From Acidovorax sp. (GTDB lineage: Bacteria > Pseudomonadota > Gammaproteobacteria > Burkholderiales > Burkholderiaceae_C), in assembly GCA_011620245.1 (NCBI GenBank), contig WOZN01000410.1:1-8772 (forward strand): 8,772 bases of DNA, written 5' to 3'. The position numbers and the translations under genes are program-made. This document shows positions 1 to 6,696 of this stretch, piece after piece. How positions within the stretch are numbered: position 1 is the stretch's first letter; the number at the start of each line of letters is the position of its first letter. Below the pieces are notes generated by a model that saw only the letters and a program-made list of their open reading frames with translations, was not told the origin of the DNA and did no database searches.

Positions 1-9
1 GGAGCGGGC

Positions 10-43
10 AAAAAAAATCCCAACCGATAAGGGTTGGGATTTT
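10..43 (-). terminator. Intrinsic terminator of ssrA (tmRNA)
   Basis: Positions 14-25 and 32-43 form a perfect 12-bp inverted repeat around a 6-base loop. Read on the minus strand, the stem is followed at once by eight U residues (the A-run at 10-17). It lies 6 bases beyond the CCA end of the tmRNA gene, so it is very likely the ssrA terminator. Confidence 0.9.
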
Positions 44-49
44 GGGTAT

Positions 50-436
50 TGGTGGAGCTGGCGGGAATTGAACCCGCGTCCGCAAGCCTTCATCGAGCAG
101 ATCTACATGTTTAGCGGTCTGATTTAGGTCTCGCCACCGTTGTCGCGCAGTCGCACGCTACATTGGCCGCCAGTACCCTATTTTCTCACCCCAATCCAAG
201 GTACCCGGATCAAGGCCAGCCCATGTAATTATCCTTGCAGCCGGGAGGCGCTGATTGCTCAGAACCCCCTTGCCCAGCCCATCGGCCAACTGTTGCAAGG
301 CTCACTGGCAATTAAGCAGCGAGTGCGAAACGTTCGTCGTTTGCAGTTAGTTTTTTAAATCGAGATTTACGAGCGTGACTCAAGCTCGACATGCACCACA
401 CCGATTCCGAACCCACGTCGAAACCAGGACAGCCCC
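50..436 (-). ncRNA. ssrA: Transfer-messenger RNA (tmRNA, SsrA)
   Basis: tmRNA rescues ribosomes stalled on broken mRNAs. It enters like alanyl-tRNA, then serves as a short template adding a degradation tag. The 5' end (GGGGCTG, 436-430) pairs over 7 bp with the 3' end (CAGCTCC, followed by ACCA) at 50-60. The T-arm, a GCGGG/CCCGC stem around TTCAATT, lies at 61-77, and CCA is encoded. The resume codon and tag run from 344 down to 312 and read ANDERFALAA followed by TAA, a tag typical of betaproteobacteria. The length of 387 nt is slightly above the 363 nt of E. coli. The one-piece arrangement is clear because the tag lies between the two tRNA halves in normal order. The exact 5' nucleotide is inferred from acceptor-stem pairing; RNase P would set it. 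Its partner SmpB is not in the window. Confidence 0.97.
312..344 (-). other. tmRNA proteolysis-tag reading frame (ANDERFALAA)
   Basis: Ten codons plus TAA on the minus strand, GCA AAC GAC GAA CGT TTC GCA CTC GCT GCT TAA, encode ANDERFALAA. The first Ala codon (344-342) is the resume codon. The C-terminal ALAA is the part recognised by ClpXP-type proteases in the known family. Confidence 0.93.
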
Positions 437-446
437 TAGAGAAAGC

Positions 447-473
447 ATTTTAGGCCTTCCCGAGCAATTGCAA
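447..473 (-). promoter_or_regulatory. Candidate sigma-70 promoter of ssrA, overlapping the end of the phosphatase gene
   Basis: On the minus strand TAAAAT (452-447) is a good -10 box. TTGCAA (473-468) is a fair -35 box with a short 15-bp spacer; shifting to CTTGCA gives 16 bp. Transcription would begin about 4 bases upstream of the mature tmRNA 5' end, leaving a short leader for RNase P to remove. The -10 box contains the TAA stop of the upstream phosphatase gene. The assignment rests on sequence and position only. Confidence 0.5.
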
Positions 474-1115
474 GAGCTCGGTCGGTGAATTTATTACTGC
501 ATGGGCTCCCCATTGAGAAGGATCTGCCTTTGTTCCCAGATATCCATAGGTCGCGGCCACCGTACCCATACCGGCTGCAAGCCCGGCGACGATATCTCGC
601 TCATCATCACCCACGTAAATACAGTGGTTTGGGTCCATTCCCAGACGTGAAGCGGCTTCCAGCAATGGGGCCGGATGCGGCTTGGCGTGGGGTGTTGTGT
701 CCCCACTGACAACGGCGCCGGCTGTAATGAACAGCGGCATGGCAAGGGTGAGCGGTTCAGTGAAACGGGCCGATTTATTGGTAACCACACCCCACACCAT
801 TTGTCTTTGCAGCAATTGCTCAATCAGTTGGTCAACTCCATCAAAGATAGTGGTCAGGTGAGTCATCCGCCTTTCGTAATTAGCGAAAAACTCTTCGCGC
901 AGTACTTCGTAGTCTGGGTGCTCCGGCGTCAGACCAAAGGCCTCAACCAGCATCCCCCGCGCTCCGGCACCGGCCATGGGACGGTAACGGTCTGGAGACA
1001 GGGAGGGCATCCCCCGGTCGGTGCGCATCTGGTCAGCGGCCGCACCGAGGTCAGGTGCGCTATCGATCAAGGTTCCATCCAGATCAAACAATACAGCGCG
1101 AATGTTGCGAAACAT
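450..1115 (-). CDS. gph: HAD-family phosphatase of the Gph/MupP group (phosphoglycolate or MurNAc-6-phosphate phosphatase)
   Basis: A cytosolic 221-residue HAD hydrolase with all core motifs: the nucleophile and acid D11/D13 in FDLDGTL, T112 in VVTNK, K145 in HAKPHP, and the metal-binding acids at 170-174 in VGDDERD. Residues about 20-85 form the helical cap. Automatic pipelines name such proteins phosphoglycolate phosphatase (Gph), which removes the 2-phosphoglycolate made during DNA repair. However, the stretches WGVVTNK, VGDDxRD, TYGY and WGA, plus the position directly after ubiG, recall MupP of Pseudomonas, which dephosphorylates MurNAc-6-phosphate in cell-wall recycling. Substrate is therefore uncertain. 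I start at ATG 1115 because GAGG sits 6 bases upstream. A GTG at 1127 overlapping the ubiG stop would add four residues but has no ribosome-binding site. It is probably co-transcribed with ubiG, 8 bases away. Length is normal. Confidence 0.9.
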   Translation of the reverse strand: MFRNIRAVLFDLDGTLIDSAPDLGAAADQMRTDRGMPSLSPDRYRPMAGAGARGMLVEAFGLTPEHPDYEVLREEFFANYERRMTHLTTIFDGVDQLIEQLLQRQMVWGVVTNKSARFTEPLTLAMPLFITAGAVVSGDTTPHAKPHPAPLLEAASRLGMDPNHCIYVGDDERDIVAGLAAGMGTVAATYGYLGTKADPSQWGAHAVINSPTELLQLLGKA

Positions 1116-1121
1116 ATTGCG

Positions 1122-1125
1122 CCTC
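1122..1125 (-). promoter_or_regulatory. Ribosome-binding site deciding the phosphatase start
   Basis: GAGG on the minus strand lies six bases before ATG 1115 and overlaps the end of ubiG. It favours that ATG over the in-frame GTG at 1127, and suggests translational coupling with ubiG. Confidence 0.6.
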
Positions 1126-1843
1126 ACGCAGCACGCCGAGTGGCAAACATGTAGTTGACACTGGTGTCGTTACCAAGCCAGTAGCGGTGCGTGAACGGAT
1201 TGTATTCCAGGCCGCATGTGTGCGTGACATCCAGGCCTGCAGCGCGACAACTGGCAGCAAGTTCGCTCGGGCGAAGCAGCTTGGCGTATTCATGCGTTCC
1301 GCGTGGCAGCATGTTCAAAATGTATTCTGCCCCCAAGATGGCCAGCGCAAACGCCTTGGCGTTACGGTTGATGGTGGAAAAAAAGACCCATCCACCAGGC
1401 TTCACCAGTCGCGCGCAGGCCTGAACAACGGATGCGGGGTCTGGAACATGCTCAAGCATTTCCATGCACGTCACCACGTCGAAACTTCCGGGCTCTTCTG
1501 CAGCCAACGCTTCGACGCTCACCTCGCGGAACTGCAGGTCGGCAGTCTGCGCTTCCAATGCATGCAGCCTGGCCACACGCAATGCCTTGGTGGACAGGTC
1601 AATGCCAGTGACGTTCGCACCTTTGCGCGCCATGGAGTCGGACAGAATGCCGCCACCACAACCCACATCCAGCACCGTCTTTGAAGACAGGCCAACCAGG
1701 CCATCAATCCACTCCAGACGAAGCGGGTTGATTTGGTGCAGGGGACGGAATTCGCTCTCAGGATCCCACCACCGGTGGGCAATCTCAGAAAATTTGGCCA
1801 ATTCGGCGGGATCAGCGTTCACAGATTCACTCATGGATGTCAT
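1124..1843 (-). CDS. ubiG: Ubiquinone biosynthesis O-methyltransferase UbiG
   Basis: A SAM-dependent class I methyltransferase of 239 residues that carries out both O-methylations in ubiquinone synthesis (on the polyprenyl-dihydroxybenzene intermediate and on demethylubiquinol). It acts at the inner membrane surface. The SAM-binding motif I, VLDVGCGGG, is at 57-65 and the ribose-binding acidic residue is D82 in GIDLS. Further family blocks are FSEIAHRWWDPESEFRPLH (18-36), CMEMLEHVPDP, KPGGWVFFSTINRN and the end segment NPFTHRYWL. Length matches the family (about 230-240). The open frame extends to 1921, but that would include the OmpA terminator hairpin, so I reject the extension. ATG 1843 has a close GGTGG upstream (3-base gap); ATG 1834 is an alternative, three residues shorter. 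It is followed after 8 bases by the HAD phosphatase gene. No convincing promoter of its own is visible. Confidence 0.95.
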   Translation of the reverse strand: MTSMSESVNADPAELAKFSEIAHRWWDPESEFRPLHQINPLRLEWIDGLVGLSSKTVLDVGCGGGILSDSMARKGANVTGIDLSTKALRVARLHALEAQTADLQFREVSVEALAAEEPGSFDVVTCMEMLEHVPDPASVVQACARLVKPGGWVFFSTINRNAKAFALAILGAEYILNMLPRGTHEYAKLLRPSELAASCRAAGLDVTHTCGLEYNPFTHRYWLGNDTSVNYMFATRRAA

Positions 1844-1880
1844 TGTCCACCAAGCTCTAGGCGACAAAAAAAACAGACGT

Positions 1881-1910
1881 AAAAAAGGCCCCGGGATCGG
1901 GGCCTTTTTT
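1881..1910 (-). terminator. Intrinsic terminator of the OmpA-family gene
   Basis: A perfect 13-bp stem (1881-1893 with 1898-1910) of six A-T pairs plus seven G-C pairs and a 4-base loop. On the minus strand it ends in six U residues and lies 14 bases after the OmpA stop. It is symmetrical enough to work in both directions, but only the minus strand has a gene ending here. A second 8-base T-run follows at 1873-1866. Confidence 0.9.
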
Positions 1911-1924
1911 GAGCAATCCAAGGA

Positions 1925-2563
1925 TTACTGAGCAGCGCGGGTGCCGACCACTTCGACTTCGACGCGGCGGTTCTTGGCGCGACCTTCTTTGGTCTTGTTA
2001 TCAGCCACAGGCTGCTTTTCGCCCTTGCCTTCGGTGTACACGCGATTCTTTTCGATGCCCTTGGAGACCAGATAGGCCTTCACGGCTTCGGCACGACGCA
2101 TGGACAGCTTCTGATTGTAGGCATCAGTACCCACGGAGTCGGTGTGACCCACGGCGATAACGACTTCCAAGTTGATGTCTTTGATCTTGGACACCAGATC
2201 ATCCAGCTTGGCCTTGCCTTCGGGCTTCAGAACGGATTTGTCGAAATCAAAGAAAGCGTCGGCAGTGTACGTCACCTTGCTTGCCACAGCGGGAACTGGA
2301 GTGACGGCAGGTGCAGCAGCGGCAGGCTCTGGAGCGGCAGCAGGTACTGGAGCAGCAACCTTGGCAGCAGCCAGAGCGCCATCGCAGCTAGGATCAGCCG
2401 TTGCAGGCGTCCAGTTGGAATCGCGCCAGCAGTATTCATTGGTGCCGTTTTTCAGGACCAACTCGCCGGAGCCATTTTTCCAGTTGTCAACGGTTTGGGC
2501 GCCAGCGGCGGTTGCAAGCGCTGCGGAGGCAAACAACATCGCCACTTTGTTCAGTTTCTTCAT
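1925..2563 (-). CDS. ompA: OmpA-family outer membrane/periplasmic peptidoglycan-binding protein
   Basis: A 212-residue exported protein. Residues 1-22 form a signal peptide (KK near the start, hydrophobic core, cleavage likely after AGA). Residues 23-62 form a short segment with Trp residues and two cysteines (C45, C60) that may form a disulfide. Residues about 63-97 are an Ala/Pro-rich flexible linker. Residues about 98-207 are an OmpA C-terminal domain. Its peptidoglycan-binding site is visible as GHTDSVGTDAYNQ with D142 and, 15 residues later, R157 in SMRRAEAV, matching D271/R286 spacing in E. coli OmpA. It lacks the eight-stranded beta-barrel, so it is not a classical porin-type OmpA. I see no lipobox at the signal cleavage site, so Pal-type lipoprotein is unlikely. 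It is strongly equipped for expression: AGGAG four bases before the ATG, and its own terminator. Role inferred: linking the envelope to peptidoglycan. Confidence 0.93.
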   Translation of the reverse strand: MKKLNKVAMLFASAALATAAGAQTVDNWKNGSGELVLKNGTNEYCWRDSNWTPATADPSCDGALAAAKVAAPVPAAAPEPAAAAPAVTPVPAVASKVTYTADAFFDFDKSVLKPEGKAKLDDLVSKIKDINLEVVIAVGHTDSVGTDAYNQKLSMRRAEAVKAYLVSKGIEKNRVYTEGKGEKQPVADNKTKEGRAKNRRVEVEVVGTRAAQ

Positions 2564-2567
2564 GGTT

Positions 2568-2572
2568 CTCCT
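2568..2572 (-). promoter_or_regulatory. Strong ribosome-binding site of the OmpA-family gene
   Basis: Minus-strand AGGAG, within GAGGAGAACC, stands four bases before ATG 2563. It is the best Shine-Dalgarno match in the window and fits an abundant envelope protein. Confidence 0.75.
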
Positions 2573-2586
2573 CTTGGGGAAAAAGC

Positions 2587-2601
2587 CGCAGCCGCGCTGC
2601 G
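2587..2601 (-). promoter_or_regulatory. Hairpin with T-tract in the OmpA mRNA leader
   Basis: CGCAGC and GCTGCG pair perfectly over 6 bp around a 3-base loop. On the minus strand this is followed within two bases by five T residues and then by the ribosome-binding site. It may stabilise the mRNA, act as a weak attenuator, or be chance in GC-rich sequence. Confidence 0.35.
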
Positions 2602-2787
2602 AATCGGGACGTCATCGGTGACCATCACCAAAAACGCTCAATTGATTGTGCCATACGTAACAGGGCAGGAGAGAGGGCGGCAGGCATGGTTCCGTAGGAC
2701 AAAAGCGTAATCGCCATAATATGTTGCCAAACCGCCACACAGCCTTGCCCCTAAAATGACCCTCTTTTGCCGTCACCGCCGCCCCCA

Positions 2788-5475
2788 ATGACCCAGTTTG
2801 CCAAAGAAACCCTGCCCATCAGCCTTGAAGAGGAGATGCGGCGCAGCTATCTCGACTACGCGATGAGCGTGATCGTAGGGCGGGCTTTGCCCGATGCGCG
2901 CGATGGCCTCAAGCCCGTCCACCGGCGTGTGCTCTTTGCCATGCACGAGCTCAACAACGACTGGAACCGTCCCTACAAAAAATCGGCCCGCATCGTGGGC
3001 GACGTGATTGGCAAATACCACCCGCACGGCGACTCGGCGGTGTACGACACCATTGTGCGCATGGCACAGGATTTTTCGCTGCGCCACATGCTGGTGGATG
3101 GCCAGGGCAACTTCGGTTCGGTGGATGGCGACAGTGCCGCCGCCATGCGGTATACGGAAATCCGCCTGGCCAAAATCGCGCACGAGATGCTGGGGGATAT
3201 TGACAAGGAAACCGTCGATTTCGGCCCCAATTACGACGGCAGCGAAAAAGAACCACTGGTTTTGCCCAGCAAGTTGCCCAATCTTCTGGTCAACGGTTCC
3301 GCCGGTATTGCCGTGGGCATGGCCACCAATATTCCGCCCCACAACCTCAACGAAGTCGTGGATGCCTGCCTGCACATGCTGCGCAACCCGGAAACCACCA
3401 TCGATGAGTTGATGGAGATCATTCCGGCACCCGATTTCCCCACGGCCGGCATCATCTACGGCATCAACGGCGTGAAGGACGGCTACCGCACCGGCCGCGG
3501 CAAGGTGGTGATGCGCGCGCGCTGCCACTTCGAGGACATCGACCGCGGCCAGCGCCAGTCCATCATCGTGGACGAGCTCCCCTACCAGGTCAACAAGAAG
3601 ACACTGCAGGAGCGCATGGCCGAGCTGGTGCACGAGAAGAAGATCGAGGGCATCAGCCACATTCAGGACGAGTCCGACAAATCCGGCATGCGCCTGGTGA
3701 TCGAGCTCAAACGCGGCGAAGTGCCCGAGGTGGTGCTCAACAACCTGTACAAGCAAACGCAGTTGCAGGACACCTTTGGCATGAACATGGTGGCGCTGAT
3801 CGACGGTCAGCCGCGCCTGTGCAATCTCAAGGACCTGATCAGCGTCTTCCTGCAGCACCGCCGCGAAGTGGTGACCCGCCGCACCGTGTTCGAGCTGCGC
3901 AGGGCGCGCGACCGCGGCCATGTGCTTGAAGGCCTGGCCATCGCTCTGGGGAATATTGACGACTTCATCCGCATCATCCGCGAATCGCCCACGCCGCCCG
4001 TGGCCAAGGCCGAGCTGATGATGCGCCCGTGGGACAGCAAGCTGGTGCGCGAGATGCTCACGCGCACCCGTGCTGACGGCGGCGTGATCAATGCCGACGA
4101 TTACCGCCCCGAGGGCCTGGAAAAGGAGTTCGGCATGGGTCAGGATGGCCTGTACCGCCTGTCGGACACGCAGGCCCAGGAAATCCTGCAGATGCGCCTG
4201 CAGCGCCTGACCGGCCTGGAGCAGGACAAGATCGTGGCAGAGTACAAGGAGGTCATGGCGGTCATTGAAGACCTGCTGGACATCCTGGCCAAGCCCGAGC
4301 GCGTCTCCACCATCATTGGCGACGAACTCACCGCCATCAAGCAGGAATTCGGCCAGCACAAGCTGGGCGCACGCCGCAGCGTGGTGGAGTACAGCGCCCA
4401 GGACCTCTCCACCGAAGACCTGATCACGCCCACCGACATGGTGGTGACGCTCAGCCACACCGGCTACATCAAGAGTCAGCCATTGAGCGAATACCGCGCG
4501 CAAAAGCGCGGTGGCCGCGGCAAGCAGGCCACGGCCACCAAGGAAGATGACTGGATCGACCAGCTCTTCATCGCCAACACGCACGACTACATCCTGTGCT
4601 TCTCCAACCGCGGCCGGCTGTACTGGCTCAAGGTCTGGGAAGTGCCCGCCGGTTCGCGCGGCTCGCGCGGCCGCCCCATCGTGAACATGTTCCCGCTGCA
4701 GGAAGGCGAGAAGATCAATGTGGTGCTGGCACTCACGGGCGATATGCGCGCCTTTCCGGCCGACCGCTATGTCTTCATGGCGACCAGCATGGGCACCGTG
4801 AAAAAGACGGCGCTCGACGAATTCAGCAATCCGCGCAAGGGCGGCATCATCGCCATCAACCTTGATGATGGCGACTACCTGATCGGTGCCGCCCTCACCG
4901 ATGGCCAGCACGATGTGATGCTGTTCAGCGACGGCGGCAAGGCCGTGCGCTTTGACGAGAACGATGTGCGCCCCCTGAGTCGCCAGGCCCGTGGTGTGCG
5001 CGGCATGATGCTGGAAGACGGCCAGAGCGTGATCGCCATGCTGGTGGCCAAAGACGAAACGCAAAGTGTGCTCACCGCCACCGAGAACGGCTACGGCAAG
5101 CGCACCTCGATCACCGAATACACCCGCCACGGCCGCGGCACCAAGGGCATGATTGCCATCCAGCAGACCGAGCGCAACGGCAAGGTGGTGGCCGCCACGC
5201 TGGTGCATGCCGACGACGAGATCATGCTGATCACCGACAAGGGCGTGCTGGTGCGCACCCGCGTCTCGGAGATCCGCGAACTGGGCCGTGCCACGCAGGG
5301 CGTGACGCTGATTGCGCTGGACGAAGGCTCCAAGCTCAGCGGCCTGCAGCGCATCGTCGAAAACGATGCCAACGTGGCCGACGTTGAAACCGATGGCGAA
5401 GAAACCGATGGCGAAGCCAGCACGGACGATGGTACATCTCCCGCGCCCGACGCCCCGGATACGCCAGACGCCTGA
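2788..5475 (+). CDS. gyrA: DNA gyrase subunit A
   Basis: The 895-residue cleavage-and-rejoining subunit of DNA gyrase, which with GyrB introduces negative supercoils using ATP. The N-terminal region matches E. coli GyrA without gaps through the active site: catalytic tyrosine Y122 in AAMRYTE and quinolone-determining residues S83 and D87, both wild type. The winged-helix/tower/coiled-coil core runs to about residue 530. The C-terminal DNA-wrapping beta-pinwheel begins with a GyrA-box at 572-578 (QKRGGRG; E. coli has QRRGGKG). The protein ends in an acidic tail from about residue 860, with a repeated ETDGE. I start at ATG 2788 because [17 protein letters not shown] is the family start; a TTG at 2767 would add seven Pro-rich residues. 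Neither start has a Shine-Dalgarno sequence. The stop of an 11-codon leader frame overlaps the ATG. It is divergent from the OmpA-family gene and ubiG. Confidence 0.98.
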   Translation: MTQFAKETLPISLEEEMRRSYLDYAMSVIVGRALPDARDGLKPVHRRVLFAMHELNNDWNRPYKKSARIVGDVIGKYHPHGDSAVYDTIVRMAQDFSLRHMLVDGQGNFGSVDGDSAAAMRYTEIRLAKIAHEMLGDIDKETVDFGPNYDGSEKEPLVLPSKLPNLLVNGSAGIAVGMATNIPPHNLNEVVDACLHMLRNPETTIDELMEIIPAPDFPTAGIIYGINGVKDGYRTGRGKVVMRARCHFEDIDRGQRQSIIVDELPYQVNKKTLQERMAELVHEKKIEGISHIQDESDKSGMRLVIELKRGEVPEVVLNNLYKQTQLQDTFGMNMVALIDGQPRLCNLKDLISVFLQHRREVVTRRTVFELRRARDRGHVLEGLAIALGNIDDFIRIIRESPTPPVAKAELMMRPWDSKLVREMLTRTRADGGVINADDYRPEGLEKEFGMGQDGLYRLSDTQAQEILQMRLQRLTGLEQDKIVAEYKEVMAVIEDLLDILAKPERVSTIIGDELTAIKQEFGQHKLGARRSVVEYSAQDLSTEDLITPTDMVVTLSHTGYIKSQPLSEYRAQKRGGRGKQATATKEDDWIDQLFIANTHDYILCFSNRGRLYWLKVWEVPAGSRGSRGRPIVNMFPLQEGEKINVVLALTGDMRAFPADRYVFMATSMGTVKKTALDEFSNPRKGGIIAINLDDGDYLIGAALTDGQHDVMLFSDGGKAVRFDENDVRPLSRQARGVRGMMLEDGQSVIAMLVAKDETQSVLTATENGYGKRTSITEYTRHGRGTKGMIAIQQTERNGKVVAATLVHADDEIMLITDKGVLVRTRVSEIRELGRATQGVTLIALDEGSKLSGLQRIVENDANVADVETDGEETDGEASTDDGTSPAPDAPDTPDA

Positions 5476-5501
5476 CACCGTAACGCACGATTCGTCGCAC
5501 C

Positions 5502-5562
5502 AATAGCGCTATTAAAATAGAAGCTGCCAGCGCTTATTCAACAAGCGCCAGAGGCCTTTTTT
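5502..5562 (+). repeat. Palindromic intergenic element with terminator-like hairpin after gyrA
   Basis: The block opens with a perfect 12-base palindrome, AATAGCGCTATT (5502-5513). It then holds a hairpin in which GCGCTT (5530-5535) pairs with AAGCGC (5543-5548), with an outer GCC (5526-5528)/GGC (5553-5555) pair. Six T residues (5557-5562) follow, so it could end gyrA transcription. The wording AGCGCTTA...AAGCGCCAGAGGCC resembles a short dispersed intergenic repeat that I recall from Comamonadaceae genomes. That resemblance is from memory and not searched. TAAAAT at 5513-5518 could also serve as a serC -10 box, with no good -35. Confidence 0.5.
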
Positions 5563-5574
5563 ATCAAATATACG

Positions 5575-6684
5575 ATGACACGCCCATACAACTTCTCGGC
5601 CGGCCCGGCCGCCATTCCCACCGAAGTCCTGGAACAGGCTGCGGCCGAAATGCTGGACTGGCACGGCAGCGGCATGGGCGTGATGGAAATGAGCCATCGG
5701 GGCAAAGAGTTCATTTCCATCTGCGAGCAGGCCGAAGCCGACCTGCGCGAACTGCTGGCCGTGCCTTCGCATTTCAAAATCCTGTTCATGCAGGGTGGTG
5801 GCCTGGCGCAAAACGCCATCGTGCCGCTCAACCTGTCGCGTGCCGGGGCCGTCGATTTCGTGGTGACGGGCAGCTGGAGCCAGAAGTCGCAAAAGGAAGC
5901 GCGCAAATATGCATCGGAAGTCAACGTGATCGCGTCCGGTGAAGACGGCGGATTCACCACCTTGCCCGATCCCGCGGGCTGGACGGTCAGCCGCGGTGCG
6001 AGCTATGTGCATATCTGCAGCAACGAAACCATCAACGGCATCGAATTCCACCAGTTGCCCGACCTGAAGGCGCTGGGCAGCGACGCCCCGCTGGTGATCG
6101 ATTTTTCGTCCCATGTGGCCTCGCGCCCCGTGGACTGGTCGCGCGTCGGCCTGGCCTTTGGTGGTGCGCAAAAAAACCTGGGGCCCGCCGGCCTCACGCT
6201 GGTGGTGGTGCGCGAAGACCTGCTGGGCCACGCCCTGCCCGCCTGCCCCAGCGTGTTCGACTACAAAATCGTGGCCGACAACCATTCCATGTACAACACG
6301 CCACCCACCTGGGGCATCTACGTGGCGGGGCTGACCTTTCAGTGGCTCAAGCGCCAGCACGAGGGCGGCTACAGCGGCGTGGCGGCGATCGAGCAGCGCA
6401 ATATCGCCAAGGCCCGCCTGCTATACGACGCCATTGACCAGTCGCAGTTCTATGTCAACAAGGTGGCGGCCAACTGCCGCTCGCGCATGAACGTGCCATT
6501 CTTCCTGCGCGACGAAAGCCGCAATGATGCCTTTCTGGCAGGTGCCAGGGAGCGCGGACTGCTGCAGCTCAAGGGACACAAGTCGGTCGGCGGCATGCGC
6601 GCCAGCATCTACAACGCAATGCCCCTGGCAGGCGTGCAGGCGCTGGTGGACTATCTGCGAGAATTTGAACAAAAAAACGCCTGA
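5575..6684 (+). CDS. serC: Phosphoserine aminotransferase SerC
   Basis: A cytosolic PLP enzyme of 369 residues (E. coli about 362). It converts 3-phosphohydroxypyruvate and glutamate to phosphoserine and 2-oxoglutarate. In proteobacteria with the PdxB route it also acts on 3-hydroxy-4-phosphohydroxybutanoate for vitamin B6 synthesis. The N-terminal signature [11 protein letters not shown] is at 5-15. The phosphate-binding glycine-rich stretch is MQGGGLAQN. The PLP-binding lysine is K200 in [11 protein letters not shown]. The C-terminal [23 protein letters not shown] block is also typical. ATG 5575 gives the family N-terminus, but no Shine-Dalgarno sequence precedes it; GAGG at 5551-5554 is 20 bases away. 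It lies 99 bases after gyrA and 42 before pheA. It is first in the aromatic/serine gene run and may have its own promoter or depend on read-through from gyrA. Confidence 0.97.
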   Translation: MTRPYNFSAGPAAIPTEVLEQAAAEMLDWHGSGMGVMEMSHRGKEFISICEQAEADLRELLAVPSHFKILFMQGGGLAQNAIVPLNLSRAGAVDFVVTGSWSQKSQKEARKYASEVNVIASGEDGGFTTLPDPAGWTVSRGASYVHICSNETINGIEFHQLPDLKALGSDAPLVIDFSSHVASRPVDWSRVGLAFGGAQKNLGPAGLTLVVVREDLLGHALPACPSVFDYKIVADNHSMYNTPPTWGIYVAGLTFQWLKRQHEGGYSGVAAIEQRNIAKARLLYDAIDQSQFYVNKVAANCRSRMNVPFFLRDESRNDAFLAGARERGLLQLKGHKSVGGMRASIYNAMPLAGVQALVDYLREFEQKNA

Positions 6685-6696
6685 ACGCTCGTTCAG
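6681..6696 (+). repeat. Inverted repeat overlapping the serC stop codon
   Basis: CTGAAC (6681-6686) and GTTCAG (6691-6696) form a perfect 6-bp stem with a 4-base loop, extendable to 7 bp by one G-C pair. The serC TGA (6682-6684) is in the left arm. No T-tract follows, so it is not an intrinsic terminator. Confidence 0.45.

Larger units (their letters stand above)
2564..2787. promoter_or_regulatory. Divergent promoter region between the OmpA-family gene and gyrA
   Basis: This 224-base gap must hold both promoters because the flanking genes point apart. On the plus strand CATAAT (2715-2720) and TAAAAT (2752-2757) are candidate -10 boxes for gyrA. On the minus strand TATTAT (2721-2716) overlaps the first of these. 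None has a good -35 box at 16-18 bp; TTGCCA at 2724-2729 is 22 bp before TAAAAT. The region is richer in A and T than the genes beside it. I see no clear operator. Confidence 0.4.

Noticed and set aside
140..358. A 72-codon plus-strand frame
   Set aside because: It lies wholly inside the tmRNA gene on the opposite strand and has no protein-like features.
1125..1127. GTG start of the phosphatase overlapping the ubiG stop as GTGA
   Set aside because: No ribosome-binding site precedes it, whereas ATG 1115 has GAGG six bases upstream and gives the usual N-terminus.
1844..1921. Longer ubiG start adding 26 residues
   Set aside because: The extra part would be translated from the OmpA terminator stem and T-tract and does not look like a UbiG N-terminus.
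2767..2787. TTG start extending gyrA by seven residues
   Set aside because: It adds a Pro-rich stretch not found in GyrA, has no ribosome-binding site, and is a rare start codon.
2773..5478. A 901-codon open frame on the minus strand covering all of gyrA
   Set aside because: Its codons line up base for base with gyrA codons, so a stop would need TTA, CTA or TCA in gyrA, which this GC-rich genome avoids. The product is low-complexity, rich in His, Ala, Gly and Val, and matches no family I know.
6170..6176. Run of seven A residues in serC as a possible frameshift site
   Set aside because: The frame is intact through it, it encodes the conserved QKN around the PLP lysine, and no stimulatory structure or alternative product is evident.
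5512..6360. A 282-codon minus-strand frame over serC
   Set aside because: It is antisense to a clearly recognised enzyme, has no recognisable domain, and is explained by GC-rich third positions.
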